DNA of 36,072 nt from Arthrobacter sp. ZGTC412 (GCF_002929215.1 NZ_PJII01000028.1:1-36072), one strand, 5' to 3'. Shown: positions 8,740 to 17,457, counted from the first letter of the stretch. Notes: generated by a model not told the origin, from the letters alone. Program-made: numbers and translations.

Positions 8740-9489
8740 TTAGTTCTTTCCGACGGCGGCTGGTTCTGTGGACATGGTGGGGGACTCCTGGGCGGCGAGT
8801 CCGCGGGCCACGGTGAGGATGTTCCGGGCGAGGGCGTTATTCTCACGGAACGGCGCGGCGTTGGTGCCGGGGCGTGCGAAGGCACCTGCGCCCCAGCCGG
8901 AGGTGCCGGGGCCGACCCCGAAGAGTGTAGGTTGCGGTGTCCCCTCTGCGCTTACCAGCTCGTGTTGGCTGGAGATCAGCAGCTTGCCCGTGGAATGGAT
9001 CCCGTCGGCGGTCAGCAGCTGCTGCTCCGCGCCGAGGCCCGTCCGGTGCAGGGATTCGAGGACCGGGTTGAGCGACCGGGCCACGGTGGGGGAGGGCAAG
9101 CGGGCTTCGATCAGGGCCTTCGCCGCCACCGCGGTCCCGGAGCGCGGCGAGCCGGCATGGAACAACCCGGTGGATTCGTCAGCAGTCACCTCAACGTCCG
9201 GGCCGAGGAACTGCAGCAGCCCGGCACGGTGCAGTGCCAGCATCTGGCGGAGGCGGTGCGGGGGAGGCCCGGAGTCAACGAAGCTGAAGAACCCGTGCCA
9301 CCAGCCGTGGACCACCTGCTGGGACCGGGCGTTGAGGCGCTCCGGCGGGACCACCCTTCCCACTTCCATATACACGTGGAGCAGCGCAAGGAAAAGGGCA
9401 TGGGTTTCCGGGTGGTCGGGGCTGTCCCGCAGGGCGAGATCGTGCTCGATGTACTCCACCACCGCATCCTGTACGTCCTCATGCGGCAA
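8740..9489 (-). CDS. FAD/NAD(P)-binding protein, C-terminal part (separated by frameshift)
   Basis: A 249-aa open frame, read from a TTG at 9489 that has no clear Shine-Dalgarno. It continues the preceding FAD/NAD(P)-binding protein in the +1 frame: the upstream ORF ends ...RPFTGLRFAA-stop, and this frame carries on with HEDVQDAVVEYIEHDLALR. It contains no N-terminal nucleotide-binding motif of its own, but has late-domain features (STGKLLISSQ, LFGVGPGTSGWGAGAFARPG, ENNALARNIL) expected at the C-terminal end of an NAD_binding_9-type protein. The two pieces sum to roughly 650 aa, which I believe is the usual length for intact actinobacterial homologues. It is best read as the second half of one broken or frameshifted gene. 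Confidence 0.8.
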   Translation of the reverse strand: MPHEDVQDAVVEYIEHDLALRDSPDHPETHALFLALLHVYMEVGRVVPPERLNARSQQVVHGWWHGFFSFVDSGPPPHRLRQMLALHRAGLLQFLGPDVEVTADESTGLFHAGSPRSGTAVAAKALIEARLPSPTVARSLNPVLESLHRTGLGAEQQLLTADGIHSTGKLLISSQHELVSAEGTPQPTLFGVGPGTSGWGAGAFARPGTNAAPFRENNALARNILTVARGLAAQESPTMSTEPAAVGKN

Positions 9490-10711
9490 AGCGGAGGCCG
9501 GTGAAGGGCCGGTCCAGCCGCTCCAGGTCGAGGTGCAGGGCTGCGTCCGGCACGGCAGAGGCCACGAGTTCCTCGCGGGCCGGGCTGTACCAGTTCAGGT
9601 CCGAGTAGCGGGCGGCGAATTCGTCCCAGCCCATGGCGGCCCGGGCCGTGCTGCCGGTCAGCAGCTCACGGTAATAGCCGTAACCGGCCTCCTTCGCGAT
9701 CAGCGGCCAGAGGTGGCTGCGGAAATCCAGTTCCCCGTGCCGTTCCAGCAGCGCACCAACGGCTGCGGGGGTCAGGAATCGCAGCGGGCCCGGTGCCTGG
9801 CCCTGGAGGGTGGCCGAGATCTTCGAGTGGTACGGCACTCCCCGCCGCGAACCGGCCCACAGCCTCGGTTCCCTGCCCGACGCAAGGTACTTCAGGCCGC
9901 CGTCGGGGGTTCCAACAAAGCGTCCGCCGCGTCCTTCCATCAGGAGGACCAGGAGGTCAACGAAGGCCAGGCCCATGCCGGAAACGATCACGTCCTGCCC
10001 CGGGGCGATCGGTGCGTAGTCGACGTCGGTGGTGTAGCTGGGTGCCGCGTGGTAGCCGCCATGCCGCCCGGCGAAGCCGGCCCAAGCGGCTGAGGTGGCG
10101 TCTGGACGGGAGTCAGTGTGGCCCAGAGCGGTCACCACGACGTCGGCCAGCAGGGTCCGGCCGTTGGCCAGCTCCACGAGGTGCTTGCCCGGGCCCTCCG
10201 CAGGATCGGCAGGGAAAGCATCCTCAACTGCCCGCCTGACCGCAACGGCCGTGGTGCGGTGAACCGTGACGTTACGGCCCAGGGACCTGGCCGTGCGGCG
10301 GAAGAACCATTCCAAGTACTGGCTCTGCAGCTGGCGGGTGGGAAACGTGGCGCCGGCGAGGGAGCGGAGCTGCTCCCACAACGGGCGGGGGAAGTCCGGC
10401 ACATCAGTAATGGAGCCGTCCAGCACGCCCGCGGCCCATTCGGCCAGGCTCGGGCCATGGCTCGCTGGTCCCTCGCAGGCCACCGACGTGTCAGTGAACA
10501 TGGTGATGTCCGCCGCGGTGGAGTTCAGCAGGAGGCCTGGATCCTGGTCGTACCGCCAGATGCGGCCGGACCCCGGGACATGCGGCTCAATGACGTGGAT
10601 TTCCAGCGGCCCGGTGAAGAGCTCCGGACGGTTCGCTGCAATCCGCTCGAGGACGCCGGCCGTGCGGGGTCCGCCGCCGACGAAGACGACGGCCGGGGTG
10701 TGCGCTGGCAT
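9479..10711 (-). CDS. FAD/NAD(P)-binding oxidoreductase, N-terminal part (frameshifted at 3' end)
   Basis: A 410-aa frame starting at ATG 10711. The N-terminus has a dinucleotide-binding beta-alpha-beta motif (VVFVGGGPRTAGVLERIA, residues 8-25). It continues with HVIEPHVPGSGRIWRYDQDP and a second nucleotide-binding region (VVVTALGHTDSRPD; DVIVSGMGLAFVDLLVLL), the pattern of the Pfam NAD_binding_9 (FAD-NAD(P)-binding) family. It stops at TGA 9479-9481, while strong coding continues in the +1 frame for another ~245 codons. It is divergent from the amino-acid type ABC importer, with 262 bp between starts, and is followed by a GNAT gene. It is probably a flavin-dependent oxidase or monooxygenase acting on the imported compound; the substrate is unknown. 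Confidence 0.85.
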   Translation of the reverse strand: MPAHTPAVVFVGGGPRTAGVLERIAANRPELFTGPLEIHVIEPHVPGSGRIWRYDQDPGLLLNSTAADITMFTDTSVACEGPASHGPSLAEWAAGVLDGSITDVPDFPRPLWEQLRSLAGATFPTRQLQSQYLEWFFRRTARSLGRNVTVHRTTAVAVRRAVEDAFPADPAEGPGKHLVELANGRTLLADVVVTALGHTDSRPDATSAAWAGFAGRHGGYHAAPSYTTDVDYAPIAPGQDVIVSGMGLAFVDLLVLLMEGRGGRFVGTPDGGLKYLASGREPRLWAGSRRGVPYHSKISATLQGQAPGPLRFLTPAAVGALLERHGELDFRSHLWPLIAKEAGYGYYRELLTGSTARAAMGWDEFAARYSDLNWYSPAREELVASAVPDAALHLDLERLDRPFTGLRFAA

Positions 10712-10887
10712 GGGTGCTCCTGGTGGCGGCGGACGGGGCGGCTGGAGTGCCCATGCTAGGCAGCGCTTCCGACGGCGGTCGAGCGGCTGGTCACGGCCGT
10801 TAACTCCGCGTCACATCCCGTCAAAGGGCGCAAGAAACCGACTCATGACGTTGTGCGAACTCCGGTGAAGTTATGCAACCTGCTGCC

Positions 10888-10917
10888 TTGCTGGGCCCTT
10901 CCGGCCGGTCCTAGATT
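10888..10917 (+). promoter_or_regulatory. Candidate sigma70-type promoter of the amino-acid type ABC operon
   Basis: TTGCTG (10888-10893) and TAGATT (10912-10917) are separated by 18 bp, about 57 nt before the permease ATG. Both hexamers are partial matches, so this is tentative. The rest of the 262-bp divergent region (10712-10973) shows no further strong structure to me; the minus-strand promoter must also lie there. Confidence 0.4.
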
Positions 10918-10973
10918 TGCAGCCAGTAACCGGGGCAATCAGCTCCGGCCCAACCAGTGAAGCGGGGTGGCGC

Positions 10974-12035
10974 ATGAGTTCAGCAGCAACTACGGCGGCG
11001 CAGTCAACAAAGTCAGCACAGCCGGCTGCCGGGCCGGCGCCGGATGTCACTGCTGCAGCGGCGGCTGCTTCCGGGGCGGGCGGGGTCCCGCCGGAGGACA
11101 GGACAGCCCGGGTGGCCACCGACTATTCCTCGTACCGTGTGGTTGCCGCGAAGCATCCCTGGCGCTGGGTGGGAACCGCAGTGGTGGCGCTTGGCGTCCT
11201 TGCCGTCGCCTGGTCCCTGGCCACCAACCCCCGCTGGGAGTGGGGTGTAGTGGCGCAGTGGTTCACCGCCCAGTCCGTTATCAACGGATTGCTGGAGACC
11301 CTGAAGCTGACCGCGATCTCCGGCATCCTCGGCTTCGTGCTGGGCTTCATCCTGGCACTGATGCGGCTGTCCGCCTCGCCGCTGCTGGTCTCCGTGTCCT
11401 GGACGTTCTCCTGGATTTTCAGGTCTACACCGCTGCTGGTCCAGATGCTGCTCTGGTACAACCTGGGGTACCTGTACGAAAAGATCAGCTTAGGCATTCC
11501 GTTCACCGACGTCCGGTTCTTCGAGATGCAGACCACCACACTCATCAGCCAGTTCGCCGCCGCAGTCCTGGGCCTGACACTGAACCAGGCAGCGTACTCC
11601 GCCGAAATCATCCGCGGCGGCATCCTCTCGGTGGACCAGGGCCAGCTAGAGGCCGCCGCCGCACTGGGTATCCCGGCCTGGCGGAGGTCCACCCGCATCG
11701 TCCTGCCCCAGGCTATGCGGGCCATCCTGCCCACAGCCTTCAACGAAATCATCGGACTCGTGAAGGGCACGTCCATTGTGTACGTCCTGGCGTACTCCGA
11801 GCTGTTCTACACCGTGCAGGTCATCTACAACCGCACCCAGCAGGTCCTCCCGCTGCTCCTCGTGGCAACCCTCTGGTACGTGGTGATCACCTCCGTGCTG
11901 AGCGTCTTCCAGTACTACATCGAACGGCACTACTCCAAGGGCGCGGTGCGTAACCTGCCGCTGACGCCCCTGCAGAAAGCCCGCAAATTCTTCGCCACCC
12001 ACGCTGTGGCCAACAACCGGGCAAGGAGCCTCTGA
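10974..12035 (+). CDS. Polar amino-acid type ABC transporter permease
   Basis: A 353-aa inner-membrane permease of the HisM/GlnP family. The conserved transmembrane domain covers about residues 105-325 and contains the EAA loop (LEAAAALGIPAWRRSTRIVLPQ) that docks onto the ATPase. Unusually, an extra transmembrane segment (residues ~62-80, WVGTAVVALGVLAVAW) and a ~55-residue Ala/Thr-rich cytoplasmic extension precede it. The ATG at 10974 has a GGGGTGG-type Shine-Dalgarno; an upstream in-frame start at 10917 would overlap the predicted -10 box. The stop overlaps the ATPase start by one base. With the next two genes it forms a complete importer with one permease gene, presumably acting as a homodimer. 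Confidence 0.92.
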   Translation: MSSAATTAAQSTKSAQPAAGPAPDVTAAAAAASGAGGVPPEDRTARVATDYSSYRVVAAKHPWRWVGTAVVALGVLAVAWSLATNPRWEWGVVAQWFTAQSVINGLLETLKLTAISGILGFVLGFILALMRLSASPLLVSVSWTFSWIFRSTPLLVQMLLWYNLGYLYEKISLGIPFTDVRFFEMQTTTLISQFAAAVLGLTLNQAAYSAEIIRGGILSVDQGQLEAAAALGIPAWRRSTRIVLPQAMRAILPTAFNEIIGLVKGTSIVYVLAYSELFYTVQVIYNRTQQVLPLLLVATLWYVVITSVLSVFQYYIERHYSKGAVRNLPLTPLQKARKFFATHAVANNRARSL

Positions 12036-12835
12036 TGACCACCGCTGCAACTGCCACCCGCGGCCTGGTTGAAATCACCAAAGTCCGTAAATCCTTCGGC
12101 GCCACCGAGGTGCTCAAAGGCGTCAGCCTCACCGTTGAGCCGGGCGGCGTGGCCGTGATCGTCGGGCCTTCCGGATCAGGGAAGTCCACACTGCTGCGCA
12201 CCATCAACCATCTGGAAAAGGTGGACGGCGGCTTCATATCGATTGACGGCAAGCTGGTGGGCTACGAAGTCCGCGGCGAGCGGCTGCTCGAACTGCGCGA
12301 GAAGGAGATCCTGAAGCAGCGCACCGAGATCGGCATGGTGTTCCAGAACTTCAACCTGTTCCCGCACCTCACCGCACTTGAAAACGTTGCCGAAGCGCCC
12401 GTCGTCGCGCAGGGCCGCTCGAAGGAAGAGGCACGGCGCCGCGGCCTGGAACTGCTGGACCGGGTGGGCCTGAAGGACCGTGCCGGTGCTTACCCCCGCC
12501 AACTCTCCGGCGGCCAGCAGCAGCGGGTGGCCATCGCCCGCGCCCTGGCCCTCGATCCCAAGACCCTGCTGTTCGACGAGCCCACTTCCGCCCTGGACCC
12601 TGAGCTGGTCAATGAAGTGCTGGACGTCATCCGCGAACTCGCAAAATCCGGTACCACGCTGATCATCGTCACTCATGAGATGGGCTTCGCCCGCGATGTG
12701 GCGGACACCGTGGCGTTTATGGACGAAGGGCAGATCGTGGAACAGGGCAGCCCGGAACAGATTTTCACTAACCCGCAGGAACCGCGCACCCGGAGCTTTT
12801 TCTCCAAAGTGCTCGAACCGGCTTTCAACATCTGA
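12035..12835 (+). CDS. Polar amino-acid type ABC transporter ATP-binding protein
   Basis: A 266-aa ATPase of the GlnQ/HisP family. Walker [10 protein letters not shown] is at 44-52, the Q-loop in [14 protein letters not shown], the ABC signature [14 protein letters not shown] from about 157, and Walker [12 protein letters not shown] with D181/E182. The H-loop is in [17 protein letters not shown]. It powers import through the preceding permease. The ATG overlaps the permease TGA (one base shared) and the lipoprotein gene follows 11 nt later, so this is the centre of a tight operon. Confidence 0.95.
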   Translation: MTTAATATRGLVEITKVRKSFGATEVLKGVSLTVEPGGVAVIVGPSGSGKSTLLRTINHLEKVDGGFISIDGKLVGYEVRGERLLELREKEILKQRTEIGMVFQNFNLFPHLTALENVAEAPVVAQGRSKEEARRRGLELLDRVGLKDRAGAYPRQLSGGQQQRVAIARALALDPKTLLFDEPTSALDPELVNEVLDVIRELAKSGTTLIIVTHEMGFARDVADTVAFMDEGQIVEQGSPEQIFTNPQEPRTRSFFSKVLEPAFNI

Positions 12836-12846
12836 AGGATCTCCCC

Positions 12847-13896
12847 ATGGCACTTTTCACTGGTCTCTCCCCCCGCTCCGGCCGCGCGGGCACCCTGGCG
12901 GTGCTGCCCGCCGTCGTACTTCTCGGAACTGCGGCGCTCGCCGGCTGCGCTGATCCCGGCGCAACAGCCGGCGGTCCCGCCAGCGGCGGAGCCGGCACGA
13001 CGGCGGCACGCAACGGCGTGGCCTACAACACCGCCCCGGACCAGCAGCGCATCCGTGCAGAGAAGGATGCGGCACTCGCCGCCAAGGTTCCCGAACTGAT
13101 CGGCAAGGACGGCAAGCTGACCATCGCCACCACTGCCGGGTCCATTCCGTTGTCCTTCCACGCCACGGATGACAAGACGCCGATCGGATCCGAGCTGGAT
13201 ATCGCCCAGCTGGTGGCGGACAAGCTGGGCCTGGCGCTGGATGTCCAGGTGACATCGTGGGAAAACTGGCCGCTGAAAACCCAGTCGGGCGACTTCGAGG
13301 CTGTTTTCTCCAACGTGGGCGTCAATAAGGACAGGGTGAAGCTGTTCGACTTCGCAAGCTACCGTGCGGCGTTTATGGGCTTCGAAGCCAAAAAGTCTGC
13401 CAGCTATGACATCAAGGGCGCGGACGACATCTCCGGATTGAAGGTTTCCGTGGGGTCCGGAACCAACCAGGAGAAGATCCTGCTGGCGTGGAACAAGGAG
13501 CTCGAGGACAAGGGCAAGGCACCTGCCACCCTGCAGTACTACTCCTCGGACGCCGACACCATCCTGGCGCTGTCCTCCGGACGCACCGACCTCAACATCG
13601 CGCCCTACCCGTCCACCGTCTACCGCGAAAACACCCGTGACGACCTGAAGGTAGTGGGCAAGGTTAATGCCGGCTGGCCGTCCGAAACCCTCGTAGCCGC
13701 CACCACCCTTAAGGGCAACGGCCTGGCACCGGTGATCACGGAAGCCCTGAACTCGGCAATCAAGGACGGATCGTATGCCGAGGTCCTGGAGCGCTGGGGC
13801 CTGTCCGAAGAAGCGCTGCCTGAGTCCAACACCATCAACGAAGAAAACTTCGCGGCCTCCCGGGCTACCCCCACGCAAACGGCCAAAACCTCATGA
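12847..13896 (+). CDS. Family-3 ABC substrate-binding lipoprotein
   Basis: A 349-aa protein with a lipoprotein signal: basic/hydrophobic N-terminus and lipobox LAGC with Cys34 as the lipidation site. After a Gly/Thr-rich spacer, the family-3 solute-binding (SBP_bac_3) domain starts near residue 90 (GKLTIATTAGSIPLSF, SELDIAQLVADKLGL) and runs to ~325. It captures the solute outside the cell for the adjacent permease/ATPase pair. The family binds amino acids and related compounds such as cystine, opines or S-substituted cysteines. The co-transcribed flavin monooxygenases suggest a modified or sulfur-containing amino acid, but that is inference. Confidence 0.92.
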   Translation: MALFTGLSPRSGRAGTLAVLPAVVLLGTAALAGCADPGATAGGPASGGAGTTAARNGVAYNTAPDQQRIRAEKDAALAAKVPELIGKDGKLTIATTAGSIPLSFHATDDKTPIGSELDIAQLVADKLGLALDVQVTSWENWPLKTQSGDFEAVFSNVGVNKDRVKLFDFASYRAAFMGFEAKKSASYDIKGADDISGLKVSVGSGTNQEKILLAWNKELEDKGKAPATLQYYSSDADTILALSSGRTDLNIAPYPSTVYRENTRDDLKVVGKVNAGWPSETLVAATTLKGNGLAPVITEALNSAIKDGSYAEVLERWGLSEEALPESNTINEENFAASRATPTQTAKTS

Positions 13897-13953
13897 AGTT
13901 CCAGGTCCCGGACCGCATCCCGCACGTATCCACCCACCCCAGCAGGAGCCACT

Positions 13954-14781
13954 ATGTCTACGCACACTGAAACTGCCCGCCCGGAGGCCTTCACCGCTGC
14001 CTGGCAGGAGTGGCACACCGCCCACGAACGCCACCGCGCCCACGCGCACGGCTTCCTGGCCGTCACGCACCTGCACTGGCTGGGTTCGGAGCCCGTCGCC
14101 CTGGACGGTGTGCCCGGAACGTGGAGCGCCGCCAATGACGCCGTCACCGTGGTCCTCGAGCCCGGCGAGGTCCTGGAACTGGAGCAGCAGCCCCTCCCGG
14201 CAGGCGAAACGGTTATCGGCCCCATCGCCGAGCGCGGCGGCCTGAACCTCACCTCCGGGGAGACCGTCATTGAGGTGGCTAAGCGCGGCGGCGAGTACAT
14301 CGTGCGGCCGCGGCACCCGGAGAACCGATTGCTGCGCGAATACCAGGGCACGCCGGCTTACTCACCGGATGCGGCCTATGCCGTCCGCGGGACTTACGTG
14401 CCGTTCGAGGCGCCCCGCCCTACGACGGTGGGTGCCGCCGTCGAAGGCATTCAGCATGTCTACGAGGCGCCCGGCGAGATCCGCTTCAAGCTGGCAGGCC
14501 GGGAGTTGGCGCTGACAGCGTTTAACGGCCACGCGCCGGGTTCGCTGTCGGTGCTGTTCACCGACCAGACCTCCGGCAAGACAACCTATGCGGCCAACCG
14601 CTCGCTGTCGGTAGTCCCTGCCGCGGACGGGTCCGTGGAGCTCGACTTCAACCGGGCCGTGAACTTGCCCTGCGCTTACACCGACTTGGCCACGTGCCCG
14701 CTGCCGCCTGCGGAAAACCGGCTCCCGGTGGCCATCGAAGCCGGCGAGAAGATCCCCTACGAACGTCAGGACCAGCAGTGA
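13954..14781 (+). CDS. DUF1684 domain protein
   Basis: A 275-aa protein that fits the DUF1684 family. Characteristic stretches are the N-terminal WQEWHTAHERHRAHAHGFL..THLHWL, the central RHPENRLLREYQGTPAYSPD, and the C-terminal FNRAVNLPCAYTDLATCPLPP..NRLPVAIEAGEK with a conserved cysteine pair. No signal peptide, so cytoplasmic. The family has no established enzymatic activity that I know. In this operon it sits between an ABC importer and two FMN-dependent monooxygenases and overlaps the next gene by 4 nt (GTGA), so it likely acts in the same degradation route. Confidence 0.88.
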   Translation: MSTHTETARPEAFTAAWQEWHTAHERHRAHAHGFLAVTHLHWLGSEPVALDGVPGTWSAANDAVTVVLEPGEVLELEQQPLPAGETVIGPIAERGGLNLTSGETVIEVAKRGGEYIVRPRHPENRLLREYQGTPAYSPDAAYAVRGTYVPFEAPRPTTVGAAVEGIQHVYEAPGEIRFKLAGRELALTAFNGHAPGSLSVLFTDQTSGKTTYAANRSLSVVPAADGSVELDFNRAVNLPCAYTDLATCPLPPAENRLPVAIEAGEKIPYERQDQQ

Positions 14782-15866
14782 GTACAACCGAAGACCGCAC
14801 CGAAGCGGGACAAGCCGGATTCCTGGCCATCGAGCTTGACGGAGCAGGCTGGGATGGCGGCGATTTCGCCAGCCTTACCGAAGCCGTCCTCGCCGCTGAA
14901 TCCGCAGGGTTCCATGCGGCCACCTTTACCGATGCGCCGGTTGCGGGCCGTGCCAACGCACTGCAGCGTGCCGCCTACGCGGGGCCGGTCACCCGTACAA
15001 TCGCCCTGGTTCCCGAGCTGGATACCGTTTACACCGAGCCGTTTCATGTCTCCACGCAGCTCGCGAGCCTGGACTACGTCTCCGGCGGACGTGCCGGTTG
15101 GATCGCCACCGCCGCGGAAGCACCGGAAGCGGCGGCCGCCGTCGGACGCGAGAACGTCAGCGGCGCTTCCCTCGCACAGGAAGCCGCCGCCGCGATAGAG
15201 GTTTCCCGCCGGTTGTGGGACTCCTGGGAGGACGACGCCGTGATCCGCGACGTCGCCACCGGCCGGTACATCGACGTGGACAAGCTGCACTATGCCGACT
15301 TTGAGACGCCGGCAGATTTTGCCGGCGCAGCCTACTCGGTCAAGGGCCCGTCCATCATTCCCAGGCCCCTGCAGGGTCAGCTGCCGGTGCTTGCCGCCGC
15401 GTCGCTGGTGGGCCAGGGGGAGGTTGCGGCGGACGCCGTTGACGCCGTCCTCGTCACCGCGCCGACGCCCGAACTGCTGGCCGCGGAAATCAGGGACGTC
15501 CGAAGCCGCCTGGGAGCGTCCGTGGCAGTCATCGCCGAGCTCGACGTCGTCCTGGATTCGCGCGGGCAGGCTGCGGCCGGGAGGGTGGCCGGCGCCGAAA
15601 CCGGACGGGCGCGTTATGTCGGCACTGCGGCAGGCCTCACGGACCTCCTGGAGTCGCTTCTGACGGAGGCCGACGGCGTCCGCCTTCACCCGGCGTCGCT
15701 CACCGTTGAACTGGACGAACTTTCGCGGCTGGTCCTGCCGGAACTGAGGCGCCGCGGCGCGCTGCGGCCCCCGGTGCAGGACGGCACCTTCCGCGACCTG
15801 CTCGGGCTGGCACATCCGGCCAGCCGCTATGCAGATTCATCCACGGCTACTGCAGCCGGAAACTAA
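14778..15866 (+). CDS. LLM-class flavin-dependent oxidoreductase
   Basis: A 362-aa luciferase-like TIM-barrel protein, read from GTG 14778, which overlaps the DUF1684 stop as GTGA. An upstream in-frame ATG at 14694 would overlap DUF1684 by ~90 nt and is unlikely. Family features are the early AAESAGFHAATFTDAPVAGR, the core FHVSTQLASLDYVSGGRAGW (the GGRAGW motif precedes the FMN-binding region), and SRRLWDSWEDDAVI. It is shorter than its neighbour and lacks the usual cofactor-binding strand order near the C-terminus, so its activity is less certain. It presumably uses reduced FMN or F420 and acts with the next gene. Confidence 0.88.
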   Translation: MSTTEDRTEAGQAGFLAIELDGAGWDGGDFASLTEAVLAAESAGFHAATFTDAPVAGRANALQRAAYAGPVTRTIALVPELDTVYTEPFHVSTQLASLDYVSGGRAGWIATAAEAPEAAAAVGRENVSGASLAQEAAAAIEVSRRLWDSWEDDAVIRDVATGRYIDVDKLHYADFETPADFAGAAYSVKGPSIIPRPLQGQLPVLAAASLVGQGEVAADAVDAVLVTAPTPELLAAEIRDVRSRLGASVAVIAELDVVLDSRGQAAAGRVAGAETGRARYVGTAAGLTDLLESLLTEADGVRLHPASLTVELDELSRLVLPELRRRGALRPPVQDGTFRDLLGLAHPASRYADSSTATAAGN

Positions 15867-15875
15867 GGGGAGACC

Positions 15876-17252
15876 ATGACACAGCACAACAGGGCTCAAA
15901 CCGAAACCTTCACACCCTCGGGCAAGCTGCAGTTCGGCATCTTCTTCCAGGGGGTCAACTCCGGCACCATCTGGAAGGCTGCCGAATCCGGCTCGCAGAC
16001 GGACTTCGAATCGTTCCGCCGCATTGTCCAGACCGCCGAACGCGGGTTGTTCGCCGCGTTCTTCCTGGGCGAGGGACTCCGCCTGCGGGAGCACCTCGGC
16101 AGGCCACACGCCCTGGATGTGGTGGGCAGGCCGGACGCGCAGACCATGCTTGCTGCCCTGGCGTCGGTGACCAAAAACATCGGGCTGGTGGCTACTCAAA
16201 ACACCACATACAACGATCCCGCGGACCTGGCGCACCGGCTTTCGTCCCTTGACCTGATCTCCGGTGGCCGCGCAGCCTGGAACATCGTGACCACGGACAA
16301 CGCCTGGACCGGCGCCAACTTCCGGCGTGGGGGATACCTGGACCACGCCGACCGGTACAAGCACGCCGAAGCGTTCGTGGAGACTGCAAAGCGCATTTGG
16401 GACTCCTGGGAAACCGCGAAGGGACCGGTCCGCCGGGTACTCCATGAGGGGCAGCACTACACCGTGGACGTGACGCCGCGCCTGCCCCGGAGCGCCCAGT
16501 ACCGGCCCGTGCTCTTCCAGGCCGGCGACTCCCCGGAAGGCCGCGACTTTGCCGCCCGCCAGGCGGACGTCATCTTCTCGGCCCACCCCAAGTTCGAGGC
16601 CGCCGTCGAGTTCCGCAAGGACCTCGTAGCCCGTTCCCTGAACGCGGGCCGCGGCGCCAACGCAGTACAGATCATGCCGGCCAGCGAATTTATCCTGGCA
16701 CCCACCGCCGAGGAAGCCGCCGCGAAGAAGGAGTGGGTGCGCAGCCTGCAGATCGGTCCGCAGCAGGCGGTGGCGTACCTGGAGCAGTTCTGGGGCCGCG
16801 AGCTGTCCGAGTACGATCCGGACGGGCCGCTTCCGGAGATCGATCCCGTGGTGGAGGAGACCTCCGAGACCCGCGGCAGCGGCTTCCACGGCGCCAAGGC
16901 CCGTCAGCTGGCGGACCAGTGGCGGGCGGAGGCCCAGGACAAGGGCCTCTCCATCCGCCAGTTCGTTACGTCCAAGACGGCGCGCATCGACGCCACCTTT
17001 ACCGGTTCCTACGCGGCTGTGGCAGACCAGCTGGCTGAATACGCAAAGGTCGGCGCAGTGGACGGCTTCAACATCTCGCCATGGCTGATTCCTACCGGCC
17101 TGGACGACATCGTGAACCACCTGGTGCCGGAACTGCAGGAACGCGGCGTCTACCCCACGGAGTACGTGGGCAGGACACTGCGGGAAAACCTTGGGCTGGC
17201 AACCCCGGTTCGTTCCGCCGACGAAGCTGCTCAGGCGGTCCGCGCGTTATGA
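15876..17252 (+). CDS. NtaA/DmoA-family FMN-dependent monooxygenase
   Basis: A 458-aa protein, the normal length for the NtaA/SnaA/DszA monooxygenase family. Visible signatures are FGIFFQGVNSGTIWK, the FFLGEGLRLREHLGRPHALD loop, GLVATQNTTYNDPADLAHRL, LDLISGGRAAWNIVTTDNAW (hallmark GGRxxWNxVT) and FQAGDSPEGRDFAARQADVIF. These enzymes use FMNH2 supplied by a separate reductase to oxidise carbon-sulfur or carbon-nitrogen bonds. No flavin reductase gene is next to it, although the divergent FAD/NAD(P) protein might assist. ATG 15876 follows AGGGGAG. It closes the six-gene importer/monooxygenase operon. Confidence 0.93.
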   Translation: MTQHNRAQTETFTPSGKLQFGIFFQGVNSGTIWKAAESGSQTDFESFRRIVQTAERGLFAAFFLGEGLRLREHLGRPHALDVVGRPDAQTMLAALASVTKNIGLVATQNTTYNDPADLAHRLSSLDLISGGRAAWNIVTTDNAWTGANFRRGGYLDHADRYKHAEAFVETAKRIWDSWETAKGPVRRVLHEGQHYTVDVTPRLPRSAQYRPVLFQAGDSPEGRDFAARQADVIFSAHPKFEAAVEFRKDLVARSLNAGRGANAVQIMPASEFILAPTAEEAAAKKEWVRSLQIGPQQAVAYLEQFWGRELSEYDPDGPLPEIDPVVEETSETRGSGFHGAKARQLADQWRAEAQDKGLSIRQFVTSKTARIDATFTGSYAAVADQLAEYAKVGAVDGFNISPWLIPTGLDDIVNHLVPELQERGVYPTEYVGRTLRENLGLATPVRSADEAAQAVRAL

Positions 17253-17407
17253 GCGGGGAACGCCCCGGCGGCTGGTGGCAGCGCCTGGTTGGGGCAGTGC
17301 GCTGCCGCTTCGGTGGTGTGTTCGACGGCGGCGGGGCGAGTGCCGCCGCCGGCCCTTCCTTGGGTTCTGTGCAGCTCCAGCTGACGGTGTGGGACCAGCG
17401 GCTCTAG
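17249..17407 (+). CDS. Possible small ORF overlapping the monooxygenase stop
   Basis: A 52-aa frame starting with the ATG of an ATGA overlap with the monooxygenase stop. The peptide is Gly/Arg/Trp-rich (MSGERPGGWWQRLVGAV at the start) and ends in QLTVWDQRL. There is no recognisable domain. The overlap geometry is typical of coupled genes, and it is the only support. It could equally be a chance frame or the start of a truncated gene, since the following 190 nt contain repeat-like debris. Confidence 0.25.
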   Translation: MSGERPGGWWQRLVGAVRCRFGGVFDGGGASAAAGPSLGSVQLQLTVWDQRL

Positions 17408-17416
17408 CACTCATTG

Positions 17417-17457
17417 CTTTGGCCAGCGGCTCGATGTATTAGTTTGACTGGCCAAAG
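17417..17457. repeat. Inverted and direct repeats, possible mobile-element remnant
   Basis: CTTTGGCCAG (17417-17426) is exactly inverted as CTGGCCAAAG (17448-17457) across a 21-nt spacer. AGTTTGAC occurs as a direct repeat at 17441-17448 and 17463-17470. Clustered short repeats like these occur at ends of IS elements, but no transposase gene is present, so an IS scar is only a possibility. The 17408-17597 stretch carries no convincing gene. Confidence 0.4.
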
